A stretch of 13,981 nucleotides of DNA, taken from Robiginitomaculum sp. Lineage in GTDB: Bacteria; Pseudomonadota; Alphaproteobacteria; Caulobacterales; Maricaulaceae. The DNA lies in assembly GCA_002732905.1 (NCBI GenBank), contig NVTC01000005.1:5853-19833 (forward strand). Direction: 5' to 3'. Position 1 is the first letter of the stretch, and every line of letters begins with the position of its first letter. The translations under genes were made by a program, and so were the position numbers. Positions 1 through 7,528 of this stretch are shown in pieces. The notes under the pieces were generated by a model. The model searched no databases, was not told the DNA's origin, and saw nothing but the letters and a program-made list of their open reading frames with translations.

Positions 1-717
1 ATCAACGACATTTTGGATATGTCTAAAATTGAAGCTGGTAAGATGACGCTGAATTTAGAAATCATGTTTTTGCACGAAATGGTTGCCCAGGTCGTTAGAA
101 TGATAAGAGGTCGCGCTGATGATGCTGGCCTGACGCTCGATGTTGATGTTGGCGAAGTTCGAGAAATTGAAGTTGATCCAAGATCTGTGAAACAAGTTTT
201 ACTTAACTTACTAACCAATGCCGTTAAATTTACTCCGGAAGGCGGAAAAGTTGGTGTAGAACTCATTCAAAAAGCATCCGGTATTATTGTCAAAGTCTCG
301 GATTCCGGCATTGGGATTTCGCAAGAAAATATTGAAAGATTAGCAAAACCATTCGAGCAGGTAAATGACCAAGCCAATAAACAATCAGAAGGTACCGGCC
401 TTGGTTTAGCTCTGTCCAAATCCCTTGTAGAGTTACACGGCGGTAAATTTAAGATTGAAAGTGTTGTCGGCACAGGTACTACAGTAATCTTCTCTTTACC
501 CAACAAACCAGCAAAACCCAAAGAAGAGACAAAAGACCGGGGTGATGTCAGCCAGGAAGTATCGAGAATAACAGCCGACATCGCAAATGTCCTTGGTCAA
601 ACTGTTGTAACCCCACAAGTTGGATCGACAACGCCTCACCCAACAAACACGTCCGCCCAAACGCAAGAGCAAGGACACGGACAAGCCGTACAAAGCACGA
701 ACCGACCAGCAGCCTAA
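1..717 (+). CDS. Sensor histidine kinase, C-terminal part (PleC/DivJ-like), cut by window edge
   Basis: The reading frame is open from base 1, so the gene starts outside the window; 238 codons and a TAA stop are present. The first residues, INDILDMSKIEAGK, are the end of a HisKA dimerisation helix, so the phospho-accepting histidine lies just off the left edge. An HATPase_c domain follows: N-box NLLTNAVKFTPEGG (about residues 67-80), G1 box DSGIGIS, the F-box stretch PFEQVND, and G2 box GTGLGLALSKSL followed by VELHGG. The pattern PFEQVxxQ...GTGLGLA.SLVELHGG resembles the PleC/DivJ/PdhS cell-cycle kinases of alphaproteobacteria, but that subgroup is inference. After the ATPase domain comes a tail of about 70 residues rich in Thr, Gln, Pro and Ala, probably disordered. 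Its stop codon directly touches the stop of the opposing gene. Confidence 0.9.
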   Translation: MNDILDMSKIEAGKMTLNLEIMFLHEMVAQVVRMIRGRADDAGLTLDVDVGEVREIEVDPRSVKQVLLNLLTNAVKFTPEGGKVGVELIQKASGIIVKVSDSGIGISQENIERLAKPFEQVNDQANKQSEGTGLGLALSKSLVELHGGKFKIESVVGTGTTVIFSLPNKPAKPKEETKDRGDVSQEVSRITADIANVLGQTVVTPQVGSTTPHPTNTSAQTQEQGHGQAVQSTNRPAA

Positions 718-1158
718 TTAATGGTTACAGTCGGGACCATGAACATGCCCAGCATGTCCGTGTTCTGGGTTGCTCGTATCCCCTAATATATCAGCAATAT
801 CTTCAGGCGCAAACACCCTGCCTTTTTCACCGGGGTTGAGAACGGCGTGACCACCGCGTAGGGACGGTAAAATATCACCGCCTGATGCACGGGCAAATCT
901 CGTATTCCCGTCCATAAATTCACCGAGTTTGTCTTTGGAGGAAAATAACAAAACATGCAAAGCGCCGTCAATGTCGATGGCTTGCAAAGTGACGCCGCCG
1001 TCCGCCGCTTGCTGATTTTCACTTTGATGCACAGGCACATATAAATCAGATGCCAGCAATGCAACGCTGAACGCCTTACGAACAATTGGATCCGCAACCA
1101 TCATTTCCGGACTAGCCTGCTCAAGCATATTTGCTAATTTATCTTTGACATCAGTCAT
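718..1158 (-). CDS. SseB-like protein with histidine-rich C-terminal tail
   Basis: A 146-residue soluble protein without signal peptide or membrane segment. The middle matches the SseB N-terminal-type domain: a YVPV strand near residue 40, then LHVLLFSSKDKLGEF, a GGHAVLNPG motif near residues 103-111, and a closing helix APEDIADILG. This fold occurs in proteins annotated as enhanced-serine-sensitivity or type III secretion-associated; its biochemical role is not well defined. The last 15 residues hold six histidines and one cysteine (ending HGHAGHVHGPDCNH), an addition that could bind zinc, nickel or copper. The start ATG lies inside the end of the upstream M48 protease gene (8-base overlap), which points to translational coupling. 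Family assignment is from motif memory, so moderately sure. Confidence 0.75.
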   Translation of the reverse strand: MTDVKDKLANMLEQASPEMMVADPIVRKAFSVALLASDLYVPVHQSENQQAADGGVTLQAIDIDGALHVLLFSSKDKLGEFMDGNTRFARASGGDILPSLRGGHAVLNPGEKGRVFAPEDIADILGDTSNPEHGHAGHVHGPDCNH

Positions 1159-2410
1159 GTTTTTCTTCTTGTGCCGATAATGGTGTTACAAGCAACGGCG
1201 TTGCATCGATAGTTTGGTGTGCAGCTTTCCACCTCATAGCGTTTAGGACGCGCGTATAGCCAGCAGGATGATCATAGAAAATGATTTCCTCCCATTTTCC
1301 CGGCTCCATTTTGCGGTACTCCGCAAGCATCATATAAGCCTCTGCAATACCGTCTGGCTCAGCAGCAGCATTAAACCCAAACATGTCAGCCTCGGTTTCG
1401 TTATTGCGGATAATCGTGCTAAGGAGCGGCGTAGCCAAAAACATATAAAAGCCAAAGCATGCAAAAAATAAAGGCATACCGGCATTATCGCCAATAGCGC
1501 CAATCCCCCATTTCTCGCCCCATTTACGCTGTACACGCCCGTAGATCGAGTGCGTGAACATAGATCCAAATAGTATTATGAGCCCTAAATAGACCAGCAT
1601 TTCGTAAATATGGCCAAGCACATAATGGCCAAGTTCATGCCCCATGACGCCCTTTACACCTTCTGGTGAAATTCGCTCAAGCAATGTATCAGAGAGTGAA
1701 ATCCGTGTCGTCCCCATAAAACCCGAAACATTGGCCGTAACCCTGTCGGTCTGCTTGGAGATATTAAACACATAAACATTATCTGCAGGCACATTATTGG
1801 CCTCGGCCATTGCCAGAATTTGCGTACGCAAAGGCCCTTCTTCCATGGGGGTATAATCATTAAATAGAGGCGCAATAAATACCGGGCTGATCAGCAACAT
1901 AAATGCAGCAAAAATAATAGTCACACCCGTACCCCACCAACGCCATGCGGCACCCAGTTTACGGATCAGAGCAAACAATCCCCAAAGCGCAATTGTACCG
2001 ATAACAAGCCCAATGCCTAAACCTATCATTTGCTCCGAGAACCAACCGCCAAATGTTTGGTTCATAAGGTCATATTTGCCTTCGCGAAAAAACCCCTGAT
2101 AGGCAGTCATTGGGAAAGTTAGTATTGTCGGGATAAGAATATAGAGAAATGCATAGGTCGGACTAACAAGAAATTTTGGCAGCTTGGCCGCCAGCCAATC
2201 GCGCACACGTGCAGAGCGCTTTCGCCCCAATAATAACCAAGCAACACCCAAACCAATCAGGAAGTTCCACAGAATAAGCCAATAACCACCCTCAAAATAC
2301 GCATTCGAGCGCGCCGTTTCCTCAGCGGTCATCGTCTGCATCCACGCTTCTGTTGCCGCAATAGGGTCTAGCGTGCTAGTCTGAACAGTCATTTCCAACA
2401 ATAAACTCAT
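1151..2410 (-). CDS. M48 family (Ste24/CAAX protease 1-like) membrane zinc metallopeptidase
   Basis: A 419-residue integral membrane protease. Hydrophobic segments lie near residues 43-62, 86-104, 127-148, 160-182, 270-285 and 312-333. The zinc site is visible: HELGH at 258-262, with the two histidine ligands and catalytic Glu259, and the downstream ETEAD motif at 338-342, whose first Glu is the expected third ligand. The N-terminal membrane array plus the catalytic domain matches the Ste24/CAAX prenyl protease 1 arrangement rather than the shorter HtpX. Bacterial members are thought to act in membrane-protein quality control, since bacteria generally lack CAAX prenylation; the substrate here is unknown. 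The ATG at 2410 is preceded by a good AGGGGA ribosome site with 5-base spacing. It lies 96 bases after glnE and overlaps the SseB-like gene. Confidence 0.9.
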   Translation of the reverse strand: MSLLLEMTVQTSTLDPIAATEAWMQTMTAEETARSNAYFEGGYWLILWNFLIGLGVAWLLLGRKRSARVRDWLAAKLPKFLVSPTYAFLYILIPTILTFPMTAYQGFFREGKYDLMNQTFGGWFSEQMIGLGIGLVIGTIALWGLFALIRKLGAAWRWWGTGVTIIFAAFMLLISPVFIAPLFNDYTPMEEGPLRTQILAMAEANNVPADNVYVFNISKQTDRVTANVSGFMGTTRISLSDTLLERISPEGVKGVMGHELGHYVLGHIYEMLVYLGLIILFGSMFTHSIYGRVQRKWGEKWGIGAIGDNAGMPLFFACFGFYMFLATPLLSTIIRNNETEADMFGFNAAAEPDGIAEAYMMLAEYRKMEPGKWEEIIFYDHPAGYTRVLNAMRWKAAHQTIDATPLLVTPLSAQEEKHD

Positions 2411-2506
2411 ATCAATCCCCTTATATATATTTTTTGCAGGCTAGCAGAATGAAGAACGCACGAATACTAAAAAAATGCACACATAGTAAGGTTGGAGACA
2501 AAGAGT

Positions 2507-5329
2507 TTATCTTATAATTTGTCTAAAAGCGTCAGATATCTCGGCGCAAACCCCTATATAGTTCTGCTCGAGTGTTTCGAAGCTCTGTTCTTGTGTTGCA
2601 CTTACCAATAAATTTTTTACTGATATTGGCGCAGTATCAGGATCGAAATTACCACTGACAGTTATGGCAAGAACTTGTTGTAATGTGTGATAAAATCTTG
2701 CCGTTTTCAGCAATGTCCTAACAAGTGCACCGGTTAGCCATTTCTCATCACGTACTAATGCCAACATGTCTAACGTTGCAGGCGGAATTATTTTCGGCTG
2801 GTGTTTCAGTATCAAGAACTGTGCGATAAATTCTATATCGCGTAATCCCCCTGCAGTGTTTTTTATATCCCAAATACCAAAGCCTGGTTTTTCGTTCTGC
2901 AACCGCTGATGCATATTCAACACATCTTTAGCTAGGTCATCACCATAATTTTTTATTTGCAAGGTCTTTGCCGTTACATTTTCTAGCTTTGCTGTAAACT
3001 CAGGGCTAGAGGCTGCTACAACGCGGCTTCTGGACAACGCCATAAATTCCCATGTCCAAGCATCCTCGCAGTAATACTTTTCAAACGCTGATGTTGATAC
3101 CGCCAACGGCCCAGCCCGTCCAGATGGACGCAAAGCCATGTCTACTTCGTAGAGCATTCCCTCGGCCGTAATGCTGGAAAGAGAAGTAATAATCCGTCGT
3201 GTCAGTTTATTAAAGGTGTCGCGGTCACTACTGTTTGCGCCGTCCTCATAAATCAGCATGATGTCTAAATCGGATTGGAGCGACAATTCACGTCCACCCA
3301 ATTTTCCTAAACCCAATACAGCGAAATCACCCTTAATCGGGCCATAAATTCTTTCAGCTTCCTTAGCTGCAATTGGTAGCAACGCCGTAATCGCGGCTTC
3401 AGCAATATTGGATAATATCTCTCCTGCACCCGTAGGGTTAGTTCTGCGCAGCAATCTGGCCGTAAACATAAATTGGTCTTCGTGTACTGCACGCCGCACA
3501 ATATTCATTGTAGTTTCAAAATCTGTATCTGCTGGGATTAGAGCTGAATAACAATTTGGTGTTATTTTCATCTTGGCATTGAAAAACTCTGGGCTTGTGA
3601 GCGCATCTATCAAATTTGGCCGAGCAGACAATTGTTGCGCTAACTTTGGCGCCATGGCCAACATATCAATCAGTGAAGATAAAGCGGTTGGTTGTTGTAA
3701 AAGTAGCGAAAATAAGGTCACACCTGCATTGAGCTTGGTAGCAAATTCGGCAAAACTAAAGAACGCAATATCTGGCGTCCCAGTTGCGCCGCAGGCTTCA
3801 ATTATACGTGGAGCCAATCTGGTCAAAAGCTCTCGCGCCCGTTCTGTACGTGTTGCTGGCATACGTCCACCGAGCCAATCAGCCATAATTTGCCAAATCT
3901 CAGATCCGCGTTCAAATCCGTATTCTGCGAATGTTTGTAAGGTGATGGCTTCGGGTTCCACACCCGTAAATACCAGACTGCCCTTTTTCGTCGATAAATC
4001 CTCAGCGCCCGCAAACAAGTCGCGGTAGATATGATGAACTTGCAGGAATGTACGTTTTAAATTCGCTTCAAATTTCTCTACATCTTCATAGCCGCTGAGC
4101 GCCGTCAATTGCTTTCTTTGCTTGTCATCCTTCGGCCAAGTATGGGACTGTTCGTCAGCATACATTTGTATCCTGTGTTCGGCATTTCGTAACACGGCAT
4201 AATTGTCTTGCAATATGCGAGCACTCTCAGGGTCGGTAAAACCACCCTCAGCCAGAACCTGCAACCCTTCAATCGTACGTCGTGTTCGCAATTGCGGGTT
4301 TCGTCCGCCGAGTATTAATTGTTGTACTTGCACAAAAAATTCGATCTCTCGGATGCCGCCGACACCAAGTTTTACATCATGCCCCGCCGCCTTAATATCT
4401 TCGGGATTTGCGCCACCTTGAATTTGCCGTTTGATAGAATGCACATCATCAATAGCATGAAAATCCATGCTGCGCCGCCAAATAAACGGCGTCAGAACAT
4501 CTTTGATAAATGTGTCTGCGACCGCCCTATCTCCACCAACGGCACGCGCTTTTATCATCGCTGCTCGTTCCCAATTTTGACCAAGGCTTTCATAGTATCG
4601 CTCAGCTGTACGGGTTGATACGGCTACCGTGGTCGCACGTGGGTCAGGCCTTAACCGCAAATCCGTACGAAATACGTAACCGTGTTCGCTCACTTCATCA
4701 AACCCACGCATCAATTTGCGCACAAACCGTATTAAAGTCCGTTCAGCCCGCGCGGGATTAGGCAGCTTTACCCGCTCTGGATCATAAAAAACAATCAAGT
4801 CAATATCACTTGAATAATTCAATTCGCATGCCCCGTACTTGCCAAGCGCCAGTACAAATAACCCCGGTACAGGATTATCCTGCGTGCCATCAAATTCCAT
4901 ATCCTGTGCAATAGCAGTGATTAACATCTGCATGGCTCTGTCTGCAAAATCGCTTAAATATTGGCAGACTTGCGTCCAGTCCCAAACACCTGCCAGATCA
5001 CAAAGAGCGGCCAGTAAATGTACTTTTTGTTTGACGTGGCGCAGAGTGATATTGAGTTCGAAAAGAGATAGAGGTTGGATATGCTTGAGAAGATCGCTAA
5101 AAACTGTTTCCGGTGACTTTGTGCCCAAAGCAACTGTCACATCAGGCCATTTATCTATTAACATAGACAGATAAGGTGCACTGTTACGAGCACTATTGAT
5201 AATATTATCAAAGCTCTTATTCGGTAAAATTAAGCGCCCAGTTTCCGCATTATAAATTGGTAAAACTTTGCCAATACGTTGCTCAAACAATGCATCTTTT
5301 TTTTCCTTAACCTTTTTGAACTCGATCAT
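2507..5329 (-). CDS. glnE: Bifunctional glutamine synthetase adenylyltransferase/deadenylase
   Basis: GlnE attaches AMP to glutamine synthetase (turning it off) and removes it again, under control of PII protein and glutamine, in the cytoplasm. At 940 residues it is close to the usual two-domain length (E. coli about 946). Both nucleotidyltransferase halves are intact. The N-terminal deadenylylating half has ALGKYGACELNYSSDID at 161-177 and GGIREIEFF near 324-332. The C-terminal adenylylating half has GLGKLGGRELSLQSDLD at 673-689 and a GGLRDIEF motif further on. The paired acidic residues (SDID and SDLD) are the metal-binding positions. The start ATG overlaps the TGA of the upstream sensor kinase by four bases (ATGA), so translation is probably coupled to that kinase. 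No membrane segments. Ends at TAA, 2507-2509. Confidence 0.97.
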   Translation of the reverse strand: MIEFKKVKEKKDALFEQRIGKVLPIYNAETGRLILPNKSFDNIINSARNSAPYLSMLIDKWPDVTVALGTKSPETVFSDLLKHIQPLSLFELNITLRHVKQKVHLLAALCDLAGVWDWTQVCQYLSDFADRAMQMLITAIAQDMEFDGTQDNPVPGLFVLALGKYGACELNYSSDIDLIVFYDPERVKLPNPARAERTLIRFVRKLMRGFDEVSEHGYVFRTDLRLRPDPRATTVAVSTRTAERYYESLGQNWERAAMIKARAVGGDRAVADTFIKDVLTPFIWRRSMDFHAIDDVHSIKRQIQGGANPEDIKAAGHDVKLGVGGIREIEFFVQVQQLILGGRNPQLRTRRTIEGLQVLAEGGFTDPESARILQDNYAVLRNAEHRIQMYADEQSHTWPKDDKQRKQLTALSGYEDVEKFEANLKRTFLQVHHIYRDLFAGAEDLSTKKGSLVFTGVEPEAITLQTFAEYGFERGSEIWQIMADWLGGRMPATRTERARELLTRLAPRIIEACGATGTPDIAFFSFAEFATKLNAGVTLFSLLLQQPTALSSLIDMLAMAPKLAQQLSARPNLIDALTSPEFFNAKMKITPNCYSALIPADTDFETTMNIVRRAVHEDQFMFTARLLRRTNPTGAGEILSNIAEAAITALLPIAAKEAERIYGPIKGDFAVLGLGKLGGRELSLQSDLDIMLIYEDGANSSDRDTFNKLTRRIITSLSSITAEGMLYEVDMALRPSGRAGPLAVSTSAFEKYYCEDAWTWEFMALSRSRVVAASSPEFTAKLENVTAKTLQIKNYGDDLAKDVLNMHQRLQNEKPGFGIWDIKNTAGGLRDIEFIAQFLILKHQPKIIPPATLDMLALVRDEKWLTGALVRTLLKTARFYHTLQQVLAITVSGNFDPDTAPISVKNLLVSATQEQSFETLEQNYIGVCAEISDAFRQIIR

Positions 5330-6807
5330 TTTGTACGTTTATAGCGTGGGAATATCAGTGCAGCACGCAAACCGGGCATCTGGCTCTCCTCACCACCGGG
5401 GCCATCCGAAAGTTCAAACTTTGCTTGATGCAAATCAGCCACTGCATCGACCAGAGCAAGGCCCAGACCACTACCCGGTTCGGTTCGACTTTCTTCCAAC
5501 CTGACAAAACGCTCCTTAACACGGTCACGTTCATTCGGCGGGATGCCAGGGCCAGTATCAGTTATTGAAATTTCTGACCTGCCAGAACGAATTTTACGCA
5601 AACGAACCGTAATAGCCCCACCGCTTGGTGTATATTTTATAGCGTTTTCGACCAAGTTAGAAATGGCCTGTGACACTAATCCACGATCTGCCCGAATGGT
5701 ATGTTTACCTTCTATTTCCAATGCAAAATCCAGCCCTGCATCTTCGCAAGATGGTTCGTAAAGTTCCGCAATATCTTCTAAGACCACACTTGGATCCAAC
5801 GGCACCAGCATTTCCCGACGTTCCCCGGCTTCCAACCTAGCAATCCGTAAAACACCTTCAAAAGTTCGCAATAACTCACCTGCATCATTTGATGCCTCAT
5901 AAAGGGCTTTCCGCGCGACCTTATTTTTAACCTCTGATCCGGCCGTTGCCAGTCTTGTGTGTAGCCGAGTAAGCGGAGAACGCAAATCATGGGCAATACT
6001 GTCGCCAGCATAGCGCATAGCAACCATCAATGTATCAATATGGTCAAGCATGGCATTCAAATGCTCTGCCAACACATCCAACTCGTCACCGCTTTCATCG
6101 CGCGGCACACGTTGTTTAAGGTCGCCAGCCCGCACATCTGTGGCCAATTTGTTGAATGCAGCAATCCTGCGCGCAAACCTGCTCGACATATATATGCCGG
6201 ATACCAAGCCAAGGATTATGGCCATGGCCACAGAAATCAACAATGCCCGCGTAACTTTTTCACTTGCAGCCATAATATTTTCGACATCTCTGGCGATAAA
6301 CAATTTAGCGCCAGAAGGTAAAAATTCTTTTAGTCGTCCACGTGCTCTTCTGGTCTGCTTATTATCACCAGAAATCGTAGTCACTGCATATTCAAATTCG
6401 CGGGTTTTCTCACTTTTCAGTCCTGGGATTTTTCTCCAAAATGGAATTTTTTCCGGATCTGTAAAGAACCGCTTTGCTGGTAAATTACCACCTCCGTTAA
6501 CATTGCCTTCTTCGTCGTAATACTCAAACACATAAAAGGTGTTATTGCCGACATTGCTGGCACCTTTTGGCAAAGCACGGTCAAAAATGATCTGATTTAA
6601 CACCACAGGGCCAAGAGTTTCATAAATCTTGGTTAGCTCGTCAATTTCCAGCTCCATAGTTTTGTCCACGCGGTTCAAATCAGAGACCACAGTGGCAAAA
6701 TAAATATAGCCAAGCACTATCAATGACGACACTGCGAACAGAGCAGCAGCAATCATTGACAAGCGAAAAATCGTATTTTTAAATAGACGTTTTAGTGACG
6801 CGAACAT
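5326..6807 (-). CDS. HAMP-domain sensor histidine kinase in the htrA-glnE block
   Basis: A 493-residue classic transmembrane sensor kinase. The first membrane helix is about residues 17-40, a periplasmic sensor region about 41-186, the second helix about 187-208, and HAMP about 209-262. The HisKA H-box is DSIAHDLRSPLTRL with His273 as phospho-acceptor. The ATPase domain shows the N-box NLVENAIKYTPSGG (384-397), G1 box TDTGPGIP and G2 box GSGLGL (445-450). All catalytic motifs are present. It follows its response regulator by 24 bases, with a clear AAGGG ribosome site before the ATG at 6807, and overlaps glnE by four bases. The periplasmic domain has no motif I can name. Position behind an HtrA protease suggests an envelope-stress signal; that is inference from context. 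Confidence 0.94.
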   Translation of the reverse strand: MFASLKRLFKNTIFRLSMIAAALFAVSSLIVLGYIYFATVVSDLNRVDKTMELEIDELTKIYETLGPVVLNQIIFDRALPKGASNVGNNTFYVFEYYDEEGNVNGGGNLPAKRFFTDPEKIPFWRKIPGLKSEKTREFEYAVTTISGDNKQTRRARGRLKEFLPSGAKLFIARDVENIMAASEKVTRALLISVAMAIILGLVSGIYMSSRFARRIAAFNKLATDVRAGDLKQRVPRDESGDELDVLAEHLNAMLDHIDTLMVAMRYAGDSIAHDLRSPLTRLHTRLATAGSEVKNKVARKALYEASNDAGELLRTFEGVLRIARLEAGERREMLVPLDPSVVLEDIAELYEPSCEDAGLDFALEIEGKHTIRADRGLVSQAISNLVENAIKYTPSGGAITVRLRKIRSGRSEISITDTGPGIPPNERDRVKERFVRLEESRTEPGSGLGLALVDAVADLHQAKFELSDGPGGEESQMPGLRAALIFPRYKRTK

Positions 6808-6822
6808 AGAAACCCTTGTCGC

Positions 6823-6841
6823 GCAGGTTTGCTAAACCTGC
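6823..6841 (-). other. Intercistronic hairpin spanning the response regulator stop codon
   Basis: A perfect 8-base inverted repeat with a 3-base loop (arms GCAGGTTT and AAACCTGC). In the minus-strand mRNA it covers the last codons and stop of the response regulator and ends 15 bases before the sensor kinase ATG, just upstream of the AAGGG ribosome site. No run of U follows it, so it is not a standard intrinsic terminator. It may tune kinase translation or mRNA stability. Confidence 0.6.
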
Positions 6842-7503
6842 AAGCGGTAACCTGCGCCGCGAACTGTGTGCAACATAGGTGTATCAAATTCTTTGTCTAT
6901 TTTCGCACGCAAGCGTGAAATGTGTACATCAATAACATTAGTCTGGGGGTCAAAGTGATAATCCCACACCTTTTCAAGCAACATAGTGCGAGTAACCACT
7001 TTTCCTGCGTGGCGCATCAGGCATTCTAGTAAGCGGAATTCGCGTGGCTGGAGTAAAATATTCTGCCCCTCGCGTTTGACGGTACGTGCCAGCAAGTCCA
7101 TTTCTAGATCGCCAGCCTTAAGCTTTGTCACCGCAGCGGTTGGATCAGAACGCCGACCCATAGCTTCTACCCGCGCCAAAAGCTCTGTGAACGAATAGGG
7201 TTTGGAAAGATAGTCATCGCCGCCAGCCCGCAAGCCTTCAACTTTCTGGTCAACTTCACCCAATGCAGATAAAATCAATACAGGCGTTGTATCACCATCC
7301 GAACGCAATTCTTTGAGCAAAGACAATCCGTCTCGTTTCGGCAACATACGGTCAAGCACGAGTGCGTCATAATCCGCAGCTTTGGCCATTTCCAAGCCAA
7401 GCTCACCATCGCCTGCCAAATCAACAACATGGCCTGCTTCCATTAAGCCTTTACGGACATACTCCGCCGCAACATCATCGTCTTCTACTACCAGTATGCG
7501 CAT
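6832..7503 (-). CDS. OmpR/PhoB-type response regulator in the htrA-glnE block
   Basis: A 223-residue two-domain regulator. The receiver domain (about 1-117) has the acidic pair Asp8/Asp9, phospho-acceptor Asp51 in LVLDRMLP, Ser79 and Lys101 in the KPYSF motif. The C-terminal winged-helix DNA-binding domain (about 127-223) contains LLQPREFRLLECLMRHAGKVVTR in pieces and ends RTVRGAGYRL, the usual wing. The start is the ATG at 7503, giving MRILVVEDD as in the family; a longer open frame exists upstream to 7560, but a strong GAAGGA ribosome site sits just ahead of 7503. It lies 25 bases after htrA and 24 before the kinase, so it is the natural partner of that kinase. Target genes cannot be read from the sequence. 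Confidence 0.95.
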   Translation of the reverse strand: MRILVVEDDDVAAEYVRKGLMEAGHVVDLAGDGELGLEMAKAADYDALVLDRMLPKRDGLSLLKELRSDGDTTPVLILSALGEVDQKVEGLRAGGDDYLSKPYSFTELLARVEAMGRRSDPTAAVTKLKAGDLEMDLLARTVKREGQNILLQPREFRLLECLMRHAGKVVTRTMLLEKVWDYHFDPQTNVIDVHISRLRAKIDKEFDTPMLHTVRGAGYRLQV

Positions 7504-7510
7504 AATATTT

Positions 7511-7516
7511 TCCTTC
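7511..7516 (-). promoter_or_regulatory. Ribosome binding site fixing the response regulator start
   Basis: GAAGGA on the minus strand, seven bases ahead of the ATG at 7503. It decides against the longer open frame beginning at 7560, which would overlap the htrA 3' end and add 19 residues before the conserved MRILVVEDD. Confidence 0.75.
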
Positions 7517-7528
7517 TGAGTTACCAAA

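Noticed and set aside
743..757. Inverted repeat ACATG-CCCAG-CATGT near the converging stops
   Set aside because: Short stem inside the histidine-rich coding tail; better explained by His/Gly codon repetition than by a terminator.
2411..2506. Promoter or terminator between glnE and the M48 gene
   Set aside because: A/T-rich stretches (TATATATA, a run of seven T) are present, but the TATA lies too close to the ribosome site and no stable hairpin precedes the T run; nothing could be called.
3573..4028. 151-codon plus-strand open frame
   Set aside because: Fully antisense to glnE, whose two catalytic halves are intact; no ribosome site or recognisable domain.
6050..6520. 156-codon plus-strand open frame
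   Set aside because: Antisense to the sensor kinase at 5326-6807 with no recognisable motif; a composition shadow.
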